A stretch of DNA of 64,000 nt from Salicibibacter cibi (GTDB taxonomy: Bacteria; Bacillota; Bacilli; Bacillales; Marinococcaceae): NCBI RefSeq assembly GCF_016495865.1, contig NZ_CP054706.1, forward strand, positions 2,728,001-2,792,000. The letters are read 5' to 3'. The position numbers and the translations under genes are program-made. Positions 17,897-26,834 of this stretch are shown here, in pieces. Numbering within the stretch: the first letter of the stretch is position 1; every line of letters begins with the position of its first letter. The notes beneath the pieces are model-generated. The model ran no database searches. It saw only the letters and a program-made list of their open reading frames with translations, and was not told where the DNA came from.

Positions 17897-18104
17897 TTCG
17901 GTCGTCATGGATCTTCCATGGCGACCGAGCACTCCATTCTTCTCCAACTTCGGGCTCCATGATTCCTTCATGGCGACCGAACTCTACATTCCCCACTGAT
18001 TTCGGGCATCATGAGCAGCCCATGACGACCATCCCGCCTAATTTCAGCTAAATCCGGGCGCCATGGTTACTCAACCCATAGTAGAAACTTGGCTTTTCGC
18101 CAAG
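17897..18104. repeat. Tandem array, four units of exactly 52 bp, each with a hairpin
   Basis: Units start at 17897, 17949, 18001 and 18053. Each begins TTCGG/TTCGGG/TCCGGG and carries an inverted repeat around CATGG...CCATG (unit 1: GGTCGTCATGG / CCATGGCGACC). The units have diverged in the loops and spacers while keeping the period. The last unit runs into the short hairpin repeat HR-a. Confidence 0.75.
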
Positions 18105-18425
18105 CTTTGATGGCGAAATCCTTCGCCCAACTTATGTAGGTAAAAAAGTGGCTCTTCACCAAAATCTATGGCTGACAAACTAGGGGCAATTATGATTGGT
18201 AGTGACCGCTACGGAAAAACCCTACGCTTTTCGTGGGCCCCGAGCTCAGCCTCCTCGGAAAAAAAGAAGTTCGCTTTTTTCCTGCGGGGTCTTCGCCCTG
18301 CGCTTTCCCACAGGAGTCTACGTGTTTTTCCTTCGCTCGCTAGTGGTATTACCATATTTAATCACGAATATCAACCATTGATTTTAGTGTTGACCCAAAA
18401 AGTTGATTTATACTTTCTTACCTAC
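18082..18425 (+). repeat. Hairpin repeat HR-a, split by MITE-1
   Basis: The left part (18082-18141, TAGAAACTTGGCTTTTCGCC...) and right part (18405-18425, TTGATTTATACTTTC) match the uninterrupted copy at 36838-36930 on either side of its middle. The 247-bp MITE-1 copy lies between them. Confidence 0.75.
18150..18396 (-). mobile_element. MITE-1, copy 1 (247 bp)
   Basis: Starts GGCTCTTCACCAAAATC and ends GTTGACCC. It is the reverse orientation of the copies at 36095, 58188 and 60369 and has exactly the same length. A-rich flanks AAAAAAGT / AAAAAGTT resemble an 8-bp duplication shifted by one base. It contains no gene: reading frames inside recur in all copies merely because the sequence is repeated. 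Confidence 0.9.
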
Positions 18426-18451
18426 CAAAAAATCCCCCCCCCGAAAGAGAT

Positions 18452-19408
18452 TCAACGTACCACCGCTTGCAAGATTGCTTTTTGCACGTGCAAACGATTT
18501 TCCGCCTGGTCAAAGACGACCGAGCGCGGGCCGTCAATCACTTCGGCGCTTACTTCTTCCTCACGGTGGGCGGGCAAACAATGCATGAAGATGGCTTCCT
18601 CGTTTGCCTCGGCCATCAAAGCCTCATTGACTTGATAAGGTTCAAATTCCCGGTTTCGAGTGTCTTTTTCTTTTTCCGCGCCCATGCTTACCCAAACATC
18701 GGTATAAATAATATCGGCATTTTTCACGGCTTCATGCGGATCGATGACGTGTTCCACCTTGCTTCCCGTTTCCGCAGCAAAGGCTTTTGCTTTTTCCCAA
18801 ACCTCCGGCGCGCCCTCGTATCCCACAGGAGTGGACAGTGTAATGTCAACGCCGAGCTTAGCGGCGATGATCATCAACGAATGAGCGACGTTATTGCCAT
18901 CGCCGACATAAACAACCTTCCGACCTTTAAGGCTTCCCAAATGCTCTTGGATCGTCAACATATCGGCGAGCGCCTGGCAAGGGTGATAATCATCGGTGAG
19001 GGCATTGATCACCGGGATATCACTTTCTTTCGCGAGCGTTGCCACCATATCATGATCGTTGGCGCGAATCATGATCGCGTCCAGGTAACGGGAAAGGGCG
19101 CGGGCGGTATCCTCCACCGGTTCGCCTCGTCCGATTTGCAAGTCCGAACTGCTCAAAAACAACGCGTGGCCGCCGAGTTGTGCCATACCTACCTCAAATG
19201 ACACCCGCGTACGCGTGGACGCATTTTCAAAAATCATTCCGAGAGAGCGTCCGGTCAACGTTTGATGCGGAACGCCCTGTTTTTGGTTTTCTTTGAGTTG
19301 ACGCGCATTCTGCAAAAGCTGTTCAATATCCTCCGGGGCGAAATCGACCCAAGATAATACATCTCTTCCCTTTAGAGAATGTGCGGTCAACTCCTCTTCT
19401 TTTTCCAT
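18452..19408 (-). CDS. argF: Ornithine carbamoyltransferase
   Basis: Forms citrulline from ornithine and carbamoyl phosphate. It has 318 residues. The carbamoyl-phosphate loop is FENASTRTRVSFE, and the active-site motif FMHCLPAH near the C-terminus carries the catalytic Cys; HPCQALAD binds carbamoyl phosphate too. ATG 19408 lies 5 bp after the carB stop, with AAAGGA upstream; an in-frame start at 19444 would overlap carB. It is the last gene of the arginine operon, next to the carAB genes that make its substrate. Confidence 0.95.
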   Translation of the reverse strand: MEKEEELTAHSLKGRDVLSWVDFAPEDIEQLLQNARQLKENQKQGVPHQTLTGRSLGMIFENASTRTRVSFEVGMAQLGGHALFLSSSDLQIGRGEPVEDTARALSRYLDAIMIRANDHDMVATLAKESDIPVINALTDDYHPCQALADMLTIQEHLGSLKGRKVVYVGDGNNVAHSLMIIAAKLGVDITLSTPVGYEGAPEVWEKAKAFAAETGSKVEHVIDPHEAVKNADIIYTDVWVSMGAEKEKDTRNREFEPYQVNEALMAEANEEAIFMHCLPAHREEEVSAEVIDGPRSVVFDQAENRLHVQKAILQAVVR

Positions 19409-19413
19409 TTTTG

Positions 19414-22400
19414 TCACGTCCTTTGTAAATCTTCCTGCTTCCAAGTTTCAACAGCACACACATGGTGCGCTTTGTTGCGGGCAGCGACCAATTCGCGCAA
19501 AGTTTCCGGACCGGTGACGACCATTTTTCGATGGCGTTCTGCTGCCAACCGTTCGTCTTTTTTCTCCCGACTACCGATCGGTGGGATATTGATATAAAGA
19601 AGCCCGTTGTCGTCTTCGAGCCAGCGTGTAAACGGATAGGTTGTTTCATCATAAATGGTAAAGCCCGCTTCTTTCAACGCTTCCAACGCCGGTTTGCATG
19701 TCGCCTGCTGATCCGTGGCAACGTGGCAATAGATGCTCCCTTTTTGTTGATAAATGGCCGGGATTTTATCATCTTTCCAGGCAAAAGCCTGCGTCATCGC
19801 TTCTTCTTTTGTTTCGCCAAAACTAAGCAACTCGCCCGTCGATTTCATTTCCGCCCCCAATAGCGGATCCAATCCCGGTAATTTTTCCGTTGAAAATACC
19901 GGCGCCTTCACGGCAAAATAAGACGTCTCCACTGCCAAGCCCTGCTTTTCTCCGAACACTTCACACCAGTCTTTGCCCAACAGTAATTGTACGGCTTGCT
20001 CAATCAAGTTATTGCCGCTTGCCTTTGCAAAAATCGGAACCGTGCGCGAGGCCCGGGGATTGATTTCAATGACATACATCGTGTCATCCGCTAAAACAAA
20101 TTGGATATTGAAAAGACCGACAAAATCAATTTCCCGTGCGATTTTCTCCGCATAAGTCACGATGCTCGCTTGATGGGCACTTGAAAGCTCATACGGTGGG
20201 GTGATCGCGATGGAATCGCCGGAATGCACCCCCGCTTTTTCGATATGCTCGAAAATGCCCGGAATAAATACATATTCCCCGTCTGTGACAACATCAACTT
20301 CCAATTCTTTTCCCGCAAAATAAGCGTCGATGAGAATCGGATAGGCAATGGCTCCCTCATGCGCTTCAACATAGGACCTTAATTGTTTTTCCGAAGTGAA
20401 TACGGACATGCCCTGTCCCCCGATGACGTAAGAAGGGCGCAACAAAACAGGATAGCCGATTTCCTTTGCTTTTTTCATCGTATCATTGGCATCGGCACCG
20501 GTCTGTCCCGGAATATGGGGGATGTCCGTTTTTTGCATAAGTTCATAAAAGCGCCCCCGATTTTCCAGTTGATCAATGACATCAAATGGTGCGCCGAACA
20601 GGTTGAGGCCGGCAGCTTCCAATGCTTCCGTGAGCGCGATGCTCGTTTGTCCTCCAAGCTGCAACAAAACACCTTCCACGTTTTCACGTTCCGCCACATG
20701 AATGACATCTTCGGCCGTCAACGGCTCAAAATAAAGCTTGTCGGCGGTTTCGTAGTCCGTGCTTACGGTTTCCGGATTATTGTTCATCATAATCGCTTCA
20801 TAGCCAAGGTTTTTCAGCGCGTTAGCACCGTTAACCGAACAATAATCAAATTCAATGCCCTGGCCAATACGGATCGGGCCCGAACCAACAATTAAAATTT
20901 TCGGTTTGTCTCCGGCACCGGATGCTTCATCCATGCCTTGGTACGTCGAATAGTAATAAGGCGTTTCCGCTTCAAATTCTCCCGCACACGTGTCCACCAT
21001 ATGATACGCAGGAACGATTCCTTTTTGGAAACGGAAATGTCGCAATGCTTCTTCCCGGATTCCCCAACAAGTGGCAAGCCAGCGGTCGCTAAATCCTTCT
21101 TTTTTCCATGTCTTTAGCATATCAGCATCAATGTCTGCAAAAACGGTTGCTTTGGCTCTTTTCTCTGAAGCAACCAACCGCTCAAAATGATCAAGGAAAA
21201 ATCGATCGATAGACGTGAGCGCTGCCAGTTTTTCCGTGCTGTCCCCACGCCTCATCAATTCCAGCAGATAGAAAAAGCGACGATCATCTGCCTGCGTCAA
21301 TGCCGCTTCCAGATTGGCGCTTGGCATCTTTTCAACGCCAGGCCAACGCAACCCATCCACCTTGATTTCCAACGAACGCACTGCTTTTTGGAGTGCCCCT
21401 TGCATATTCCGTTCTATTGCCATCACTTCCCCCGTTGCTTTCATTTGGGTGCCGAGGGCGCGATCTGCATCCATGAATTTGTCAAATGGCCAGCGGGGAA
21501 ACTTCACGATGACATAATCAAGGGCGGGTTCGAAACTTGCGTACGTATGCGCCGTCACCGGATTTTTCAACTCATGAAGATCGTATCCGAGCCCGACTTT
21601 TGCTGCGAGGCGGGCAATCGGGTATCCGGTTGCCTTGGAAGCAAGCGCAGAAGAACGGCTGACGCGCGGGTTCACCTCAATCAAATAATACTGGTCGCTG
21701 TGCGGATCAAGGGCAAATTGGATGTTGCATCCCCCTACAATGCCGAGGGCGCGGATCACCTTAATGGACGCGGTTCGCAACATCTGGTAATCGTGATCGC
21801 TTAACGTCTGGGATGGGGCGACAACGATAGAGTCCCCGGTATGGATACCGACAGGATCAATATTTTCCATATTACACACCGATATGCACGTATCATTGGC
21901 ATCCCGCATGACTTCATACTCGATTTCCTTAAAACCGGCAATGCTTTTTTCCACGAGGCATTGGTCAATGGGGCTGGCGTCCAAACCGCCGGAGACGATG
22001 GAAGCCAGTTCCGTTTGATTATCCGCGATACCTCCACCTCCGCCTCCGAGGGTGTAAGCCGGTCGCACGATCATCGGGTAACCGACGTCACCAGCAAAAT
22101 CGATGGCTTCTTTTGCAGATGTGACAATCGTGCTTTCCGGAACAGGTTCGTTTAATTCCTGCATTAAACTCCGGAAAGCTTCACGGTCTTCGCCCTGCTG
22201 AATAGACGCCATCGGGGTGCCTAGCAGTTCCACCCCGCTTCGTTCCAACAGCCCTGATTCATAAGCGGAAAGGGCGAGGTTGAGGCCGGTTTGTCCGCCC
22301 ATTGTCGCGAGCAATCCATCCGGTTGTTCTTTTTCAAGAACATTCGTTAACGTTTCGAGGGTGAGCGGTTCAAAGTAAACTTTATCCGCGCACGTTTCAT

Positions 22401-22569
22401 CGGTCATAACCGTGGCCGGGTTGTTGTTAATGAGTACAACTTCGCATCCTTCTTCCCGAAGGGCCAAACATGCTTGCGTACCGGCATAGTCAAACTCTGC
22501 TGCTTGCCCGATCACGATCGGCCCCGAACCGAGCACGAGGATTTTTCTTAGGTTTTTTTGCTTAGGCAT
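19414..22569 (-). CDS. carB: Carbamoyl-phosphate synthase large subunit (arginine-specific)
   Basis: Makes carbamoyl phosphate from bicarbonate, 2 ATP and the ammonia delivered by CarA. It has 1051 residues, with two homologous halves each starting KILVLGSGPIVIGQ / KILIVGSGPIRIGQ and each with an ATP-grasp domain (YTLGGGGGGI, YVIGGQGMSV; EVNPRVSRSSAL, EINPRASRTVP). A C-terminal MGS-like allosteric region follows. Its position between carA and argF, inside the arg operon, points to the arginine-specific isoenzyme. ATG overlaps the carA stop by 8 nt. Confidence 0.96.
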   Translation of the reverse strand: MPKQKNLRKILVLGSGPIVIGQAAEFDYAGTQACLALREEGCEVVLINNNPATVMTDETCADKVYFEPLTLETLTNVLEKEQPDGLLATMGGQTGLNLALSAYESGLLERSGVELLGTPMASIQQGEDREAFRSLMQELNEPVPESTIVTSAKEAIDFAGDVGYPMIVRPAYTLGGGGGGIADNQTELASIVSGGLDASPIDQCLVEKSIAGFKEIEYEVMRDANDTCISVCNMENIDPVGIHTGDSIVVAPSQTLSDHDYQMLRTASIKVIRALGIVGGCNIQFALDPHSDQYYLIEVNPRVSRSSALASKATGYPIARLAAKVGLGYDLHELKNPVTAHTYASFEPALDYVIVKFPRWPFDKFMDADRALGTQMKATGEVMAIERNMQGALQKAVRSLEIKVDGLRWPGVEKMPSANLEAALTQADDRRFFYLLELMRRGDSTEKLAALTSIDRFFLDHFERLVASEKRAKATVFADIDADMLKTWKKEGFSDRWLATCWGIREEALRHFRFQKGIVPAYHMVDTCAGEFEAETPYYYSTYQGMDEASGAGDKPKILIVGSGPIRIGQGIEFDYCSVNGANALKNLGYEAIMMNNNPETVSTDYETADKLYFEPLTAEDVIHVAERENVEGVLLQLGGQTSIALTEALEAAGLNLFGAPFDVIDQLENRGRFYELMQKTDIPHIPGQTGADANDTMKKAKEIGYPVLLRPSYVIGGQGMSVFTSEKQLRSYVEAHEGAIAYPILIDAYFAGKELEVDVVTDGEYVFIPGIFEHIEKAGVHSGDSIAITPPYELSSAHQASIVTYAEKIAREIDFVGLFNIQFVLADDTMYVIEINPRASRTVPIFAKASGNNLIEQAVQLLLGKDWCEVFGEKQGLAVETSYFAVKAPVFSTEKLPGLDPLLGAEMKSTGELLSFGETKEEAMTQAFAWKDDKIPAIYQQKGSIYCHVATDQQATCKPALEALKEAGFTIYDETTYPFTRWLEDDNGLLYINIPPIGSREKKDERLAAERHRKMVVTGPETLRELVAARNKAHHVCAVETWKQEDLQRT

Positions 22570-23644
22570 GGACGCTCACTTCTTTCTCTTCTGCAATCAT
22601 GCGGAAAAACATTGAAAATAAATGCCGGCTATCACTCGGTCCCGGGTGTGCTTCCGGATGATATTGCACGGTTTGGATCGGCAAACGTCCGTGAGCCAAT
22701 CCTTCAATGGATTCGTCGTTCACGTTGACATGTGTCACCTCGAGTTCGCTTCCTTTTAATGATGCGCGGTCAACCACGTAGCTGTGATTTTGGGCGGTCA
22801 TATCGACCCTCCCCGTTCGCTTGTCGATCACAGGTTGATTGGCGCCGCGATGGCCGAAAGGCAATTTCGCCGTATCTCCGCCAAACGCAAGCGCAATCAA
22901 TTGATGGCCGAGGCAAATGGCAAACGTAGGATATTGCGTGATCGCCGCTTTTATGGTCGGGAGTTGTTCTTGTAGTTGCTTCGGATTTCCGGGGCCATTG
23001 GATAAAAGCAACCCGTCAGGCTTAAGATCTTCAATGGTTGAGAGGGTTGTGTTATATGGAACGACGGTTACTTTGGCACCGTGGGCACAAAGGGCATCGA
23101 CCATCGCTTTTTTGTGGCCGAAATCCATAAGCACGATATGGGTATCTCCGGTTCCAAATGTTTCTATCGTTTGCGCGGATACCTCTTTGACGAGTGCCTG
23201 CTCTTCAATAGGGGGCACGTTCTCCCAAGTTACGGAATCAGGATCTGTGGTGATTATCGCTTGCATGGCACCCGATGTTCGAATGCGTTTGACGAGGGCG
23301 CGGGTGTCCATATCTGTCAAAATAGGAGCTCCACCAGCGCGGGAGACGAGTGATTCTTTTGATTGATAATGATACCCATCCACTGCGCATTCTCCCATCA
23401 CTAACGCGCGGGGTTGCCATTTCTCGCTCTGCTCTTGCTCCGTGTCACTGATTCCATAGTTACCGATGAGCGGGTAAGTGAAGACAACGATTTGCCCCCG
23501 ATAAGACGGGTCGGTCGCAACGTCCTGATAACCTGTCATACCTGTAAAAAATACCGCTTCTCCATAAACATCCGTTGCATTGGATGCGCCTAGCAATTGT
23601 CCCGGAAAAACATCGCCGTTTTCCAATATCAAGTACCCTTTCAT
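22562..23644 (-). CDS. carA: Carbamoyl-phosphate synthase small subunit
   Basis: Glutaminase subunit that passes ammonia to CarB. It has 360 residues. The N-terminal CPSase domain starts MKGYLILENGDVFPG; the class-I amidotransferase domain has the nucleophile in FAICLGHQLIALAFG and the His/Glu pair in VQYHPEAHPGP. AAGGAGAGGG precedes ATG 23644. The open frame continues 65 codons upstream into argD but without a start site, so the shorter protein is called. It is 14 bp from argD and overlaps carB by 8 nt. Confidence 0.95.
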   Translation of the reverse strand: MKGYLILENGDVFPGQLLGASNATDVYGEAVFFTGMTGYQDVATDPSYRGQIVVFTYPLIGNYGISDTEQEQSEKWQPRALVMGECAVDGYHYQSKESLVSRAGGAPILTDMDTRALVKRIRTSGAMQAIITTDPDSVTWENVPPIEEQALVKEVSAQTIETFGTGDTHIVLMDFGHKKAMVDALCAHGAKVTVVPYNTTLSTIEDLKPDGLLLSNGPGNPKQLQEQLPTIKAAITQYPTFAICLGHQLIALAFGGDTAKLPFGHRGANQPVIDKRTGRVDMTAQNHSYVVDRASLKGSELEVTHVNVNDESIEGLAHGRLPIQTVQYHPEAHPGPSDSRHLFSMFFRMIAEEKEVSVHA

Positions 23645-23658
23645 CGTAACCCTCTCCT

Positions 23659-24819
23659 TCACGCCTTCGTTTTCGCCGTTTCTTTGATTGCTTCTGTCAC
23701 TATGTCCAAGCCCTGTGTCAATCGTTCTTCGCTGATCGTTAACGGGGGAAGCAATCGAATCACTTTTTCTCCGGCCGGCAAGGCGACAACACCTTTTTCC
23801 TGCATCTTTGTCAAAATAGGCGCCACCGGCTGTTCGCAAGCAATGCCGATCATTAAACCGGCACCGCGAACCTCGGTGACAATATCACTGGCTTCGCATT
23901 GTTTCTGTAAGTGTTGAAACACGTGCTTGCTTTTATCTTCAACCTCGGAAAGGAGGCCGGGCGTGTTCAATACGTTTAACGTTGCCTGAACGGCTGCCAT
24001 CGCGAGGGGGTTGCCGCCCAGCGTCGTGCCGTGGCTTCCGGGGCCGAAATAGGATTGCAAGTCTTCCCTGCCCATCATCGCGGCAACCGGGAAGCCATTC
24101 CCCAGGCCTTTGGCAACGGTGACAATATCCGGGCGCAAACCATATTTCTGATAAGAAAACGGTTCACCGGTCCTTCCTATCCCCGTTTGCACTTCATCAA
24201 TGATGAGCAGTGCCCCGCGCGCGTTCGCCACTTCATTCACTTTGTCCAAAAACGCCTGCTCTCCGGGAACAACACCGCCCTCTCCTTGAATCGTTTCTAC
24301 GATTACGGCCGCCGTGTCGCTCGTGATCTTTTTTTCTGCTTGCTCGGCGTCATTGTATGGCGCATACGTGAAACCGGCAGGAAGCGGCGCATAGCCTTCG
24401 TGTATTTTCGCTTGCCCGGTAGCGGCCATGCTTCCGTACGTCCGGCCATGGAACGATTGGGTGAAAGAAACGATTTCTTCTCGCCCCGTCGCTTTTCTCG
24501 CCAGTTTGATCGCCGCTTCATTGGCTTCGGTTCCGCTATTGGCGAAAAAGACCCGGTCGAGCCCCGACGCATCCGCCAATAGGGCCGCGACTTGTTCTTG
24601 CTGATCATATTGAAAAAAATTCGATCCGTGCCAACCCCGATGGAGTTGTTTTTCAACGGCTTCGACGATCTCAGGGTGATTGTGCCCCATGTTCACCGTT
24701 CCGATCCCGCTCATCAAATCGATAAATTTCCGGCCATCGGTTGTGGTGATCTCGGATCCGTGTGCCGAATCGAACGTTAAATCCCAACGTTTATAAGTAG
24801 GAAAGAGGTGCTTGCTCAT
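23659..24819 (-). CDS. argD: Acetylornithine aminotransferase
   Basis: PLP-dependent class-III transaminase that converts N-acetylglutamate semialdehyde to N-acetylornithine. It has 386 residues. The PLP Lys lies in IVTVAKGLGNGFP, the Asp in LLIIDEVQTGIGRTG, and the phosphate-binding motif is FFANSGTEANEAAIK. ATG 24819 has AAGGTGA 5-6 nt upstream and overlaps the end of argB; GTG 24828 in frame is less likely. Located between argB and carA in the operon. Confidence 0.94.
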   Translation of the reverse strand: MSKHLFPTYKRWDLTFDSAHGSEITTTDGRKFIDLMSGIGTVNMGHNHPEIVEAVEKQLHRGWHGSNFFQYDQQEQVAALLADASGLDRVFFANSGTEANEAAIKLARKATGREEIVSFTQSFHGRTYGSMAATGQAKIHEGYAPLPAGFTYAPYNDAEQAEKKITSDTAAVIVETIQGEGGVVPGEQAFLDKVNEVANARGALLIIDEVQTGIGRTGEPFSYQKYGLRPDIVTVAKGLGNGFPVAAMMGREDLQSYFGPGSHGTTLGGNPLAMAAVQATLNVLNTPGLLSEVEDKSKHVFQHLQKQCEASDIVTEVRGAGLMIGIACEQPVAPILTKMQEKGVVALPAGEKVIRLLPPLTISEERLTQGLDIVTEAIKETAKTKA

Positions 24820-25588
24820 CTTTTTCACCTTCCATTGTTTTCACGATAGTTGTTCCGCCGCTTCCCGCTTGATTGCTTTCGCCGTCAATGATCGTTACCT
24901 TTTGGACAGAAGGTCCTTCGAGCACTTGCAACGCTGCCTGCACTTTCGGGATCATCCCTCCGTACACCGTACCGTCCGCGATCATTTTTTGAATATCGGT
25001 TTCGGTGGCATAAGGCAACACCTCACCGTTTTGTAAAATGCCGGACACATTCGTAACGAACATCACTTCTTCCGCTCCCAAACTTTCCGCGTAATGGGCG
25101 GTTGCCGTATCCGCGTTCATATTCAGCCTTGCTCCGTTTTCTCCGGCTACAAGCGGGGAAATCACGGGTATAAGGCCGATGGACGTCACTTGATGAATGA
25201 GCGAAGTATCGATATGCACAGCCTTACCGACGAGCCCTAGTTTTTCTTCATCGAGGAGTTTTGCTTTAATCATCGGACCGTCACATCCGGACAAACCGAT
25301 CGTTTTTATTCCCGCTTCTTGCAGTTTCGAGCAGATCATCGGATTCACCTTGCCGTTAAAAACCATGTCCGCAACGTCCAATACGTCTTGGGTCGTTCGG
25401 CGCAATCCGTCGACAAAGGATGACTCCACGTGCATCATCTCAAGCATGTCGTTTACCGCGCGCCCGCCGCCGTGAACGATAACCGGCGTCTTCCCTTGTT
25501 GGGCCAAGCGGGCAATGTGCGCATAGAATTCATCGGAAAGAGCATCGACAGTTGCTCCTCCACATTTCACAACGACAAATGAACTCAT
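24791..25588 (-). CDS. argB: Acetylglutamate kinase
   Basis: Phosphorylates N-acetylglutamate. It has 265 residues, the short form typical of Bacillus and likely not arginine-inhibited. It begins SFVVVKCGGATVD (phosphate-binding Lys and Gly-rich loop), followed by VIVHGGGRAVN and the C-terminal VTNVSGIL and GGMIPKVQAAL elements. The start overlaps the argJ stop as ATGA, and the end overlaps argD by 29 bp. Confidence 0.95.
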   Translation of the reverse strand: MSSFVVVKCGGATVDALSDEFYAHIARLAQQGKTPVIVHGGGRAVNDMLEMMHVESSFVDGLRRTTQDVLDVADMVFNGKVNPMICSKLQEAGIKTIGLSGCDGPMIKAKLLDEEKLGLVGKAVHIDTSLIHQVTSIGLIPVISPLVAGENGARLNMNADTATAHYAESLGAEEVMFVTNVSGILQNGEVLPYATETDIQKMIADGTVYGGMIPKVQAALQVLEGPSVQKVTIIDGESNQAGSGGTTIVKTMEGEKDEQAPLSYL

Positions 25589-26819
25589 GTCCGGTACCCC
25601 GCGTTAATGCGGACGTAATCATACGTTAAATCACATCCCCATGCCTTCCCGCTGCCGTCGCCGATGTTTAGCGCGACGTCAATGAATACTTCTTCTTGCT
25701 GCAGATGCGCGGTGACCGCTTCTTCCGAAAAATCGACCGGTTCGCTTTGCGCTAACGTGAGGTGCGGGCCGATGGCAATATCAATCGTTTCCGGATCAAT
25801 CGTTACGCCACTGTACCCGATCGCGCAAATGATTCTCCCCCAGTTGCCGTCCGTGCCGAACACTGCCGTTTTCAAAAGGTCGGAACCGACAATTTGCTTG
25901 GCGATTTTGCCTGCGTCTTCATCCGTCGGCGCCCCTTTGACGTTCACTTCCACGAGCTTTGTCGCTCCTTCGCCGTCACGGGCAATCTGTTTGGATTGCT
26001 CTTCACTAACGCATTGAAGTGCCTGGATAAAGTACTGCCAATCCGGGTGTTCAGGATGCAATGGATCATTTCCGGCTTTCCCGCTCGCGAGTGTTAACAC
26101 CATATCATTGGTTGACGTATCTCCATCGATCGTGATTCGGTTATACGTGCGGTCGGTGATTTCCGATAACGCCTGTTGCAAATGCTCCGGTGCGATTGCC
26201 GCGTCGGTCGTCACGAAACTGAGCATCGTCGCCATATTCGGGTGAATCATGCCGGACCCTTTGGCCACACCGCCGATATGAACTGTTTTTCCATCAATTT
26301 CGGTCGCATAACATGTTTCTTTCGTACACGTATCGGTCGTGAGAATCGATTCAGCAAACGCGTTGGCGCTCGTTGCATTTGCTTCCGGATGCAATGCTTC
26401 AATCCCGGGAAGGATTTTGTCCATTTTCAAACGTTCTCCGATCGTACCTGTCGAGGCAACCGCAACGTCCCGGGGCTCCAAATCAAATGCTTGCGCCATT
26501 TTATCTCTCATTTCATAAGCGTCGGCGACACCGACTTCACCCATAACAGCGTTCGCCTGCCCGCTATTCACAACCACTGCGCGCAATGTTCCCCCTCGGC
26601 AATGCTCTCTCTCGTTACGTCAAGCGGCGCCGCCTGAATTTGGTTCAACGTATACACAGCTGCCGCAGATGCGGGAACGTCGCTGACGATAGCCCCTAAA
26701 TCTTTTCGTTTTCGTTTCACTTTCGTATGCAATCCTGTCGCTTTAAAACCGAGCGGCGTATGCACACTTCCATCCGTTACTTTATGCATTTGACCACATG
26801 ATGCCGTGCTGTTCGACAT
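25585..26819 (-). pseudogene. argJ: Ornithine acetyltransferase/NAGS, one-base frameshift
   Basis: ArgJ recycles the acetyl group from N-acetylornithine to glutamate. The N-terminal part (26819 to ~26595, 83 codons with its shifted tail) and the rest (from 26586) are in different frames. The break is in a run of five G on the minus strand (plus-strand C 26591-26595): six are needed to read ESIAEGG-TLRAVVVNSG. The total length of 1235 bp is one base short of 412 codons. The autocleavage region GSGMIHPNMATML is intact in the second part. AGGAGGGG precedes ATG 26819. A sequencing error, a true mutation, or translational frameshifting could each explain this. Confidence 0.85.
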
Positions 26820-26834
26820 GCGCTTCCCCTCCTG

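Noticed and set aside
17866..18051. Plus-strand frame over the 52-bp array
   Set aside because: Explained by the repeat array; no initiation site.
17897..18104. CRISPR array
   Set aside because: Units are diverged hairpin repeats without unique spacers, and there are no cas genes in the window.
18196..18381. A 61-codon frame (MVVTATEKPYAFRGP...) also present at 36110-36295, 58203-58388 and 60384-60569
   Set aside because: It occurs only because MITE-1 is repeated; it has no ribosome binding site and its composition is that of non-coding GC-rich repeats.
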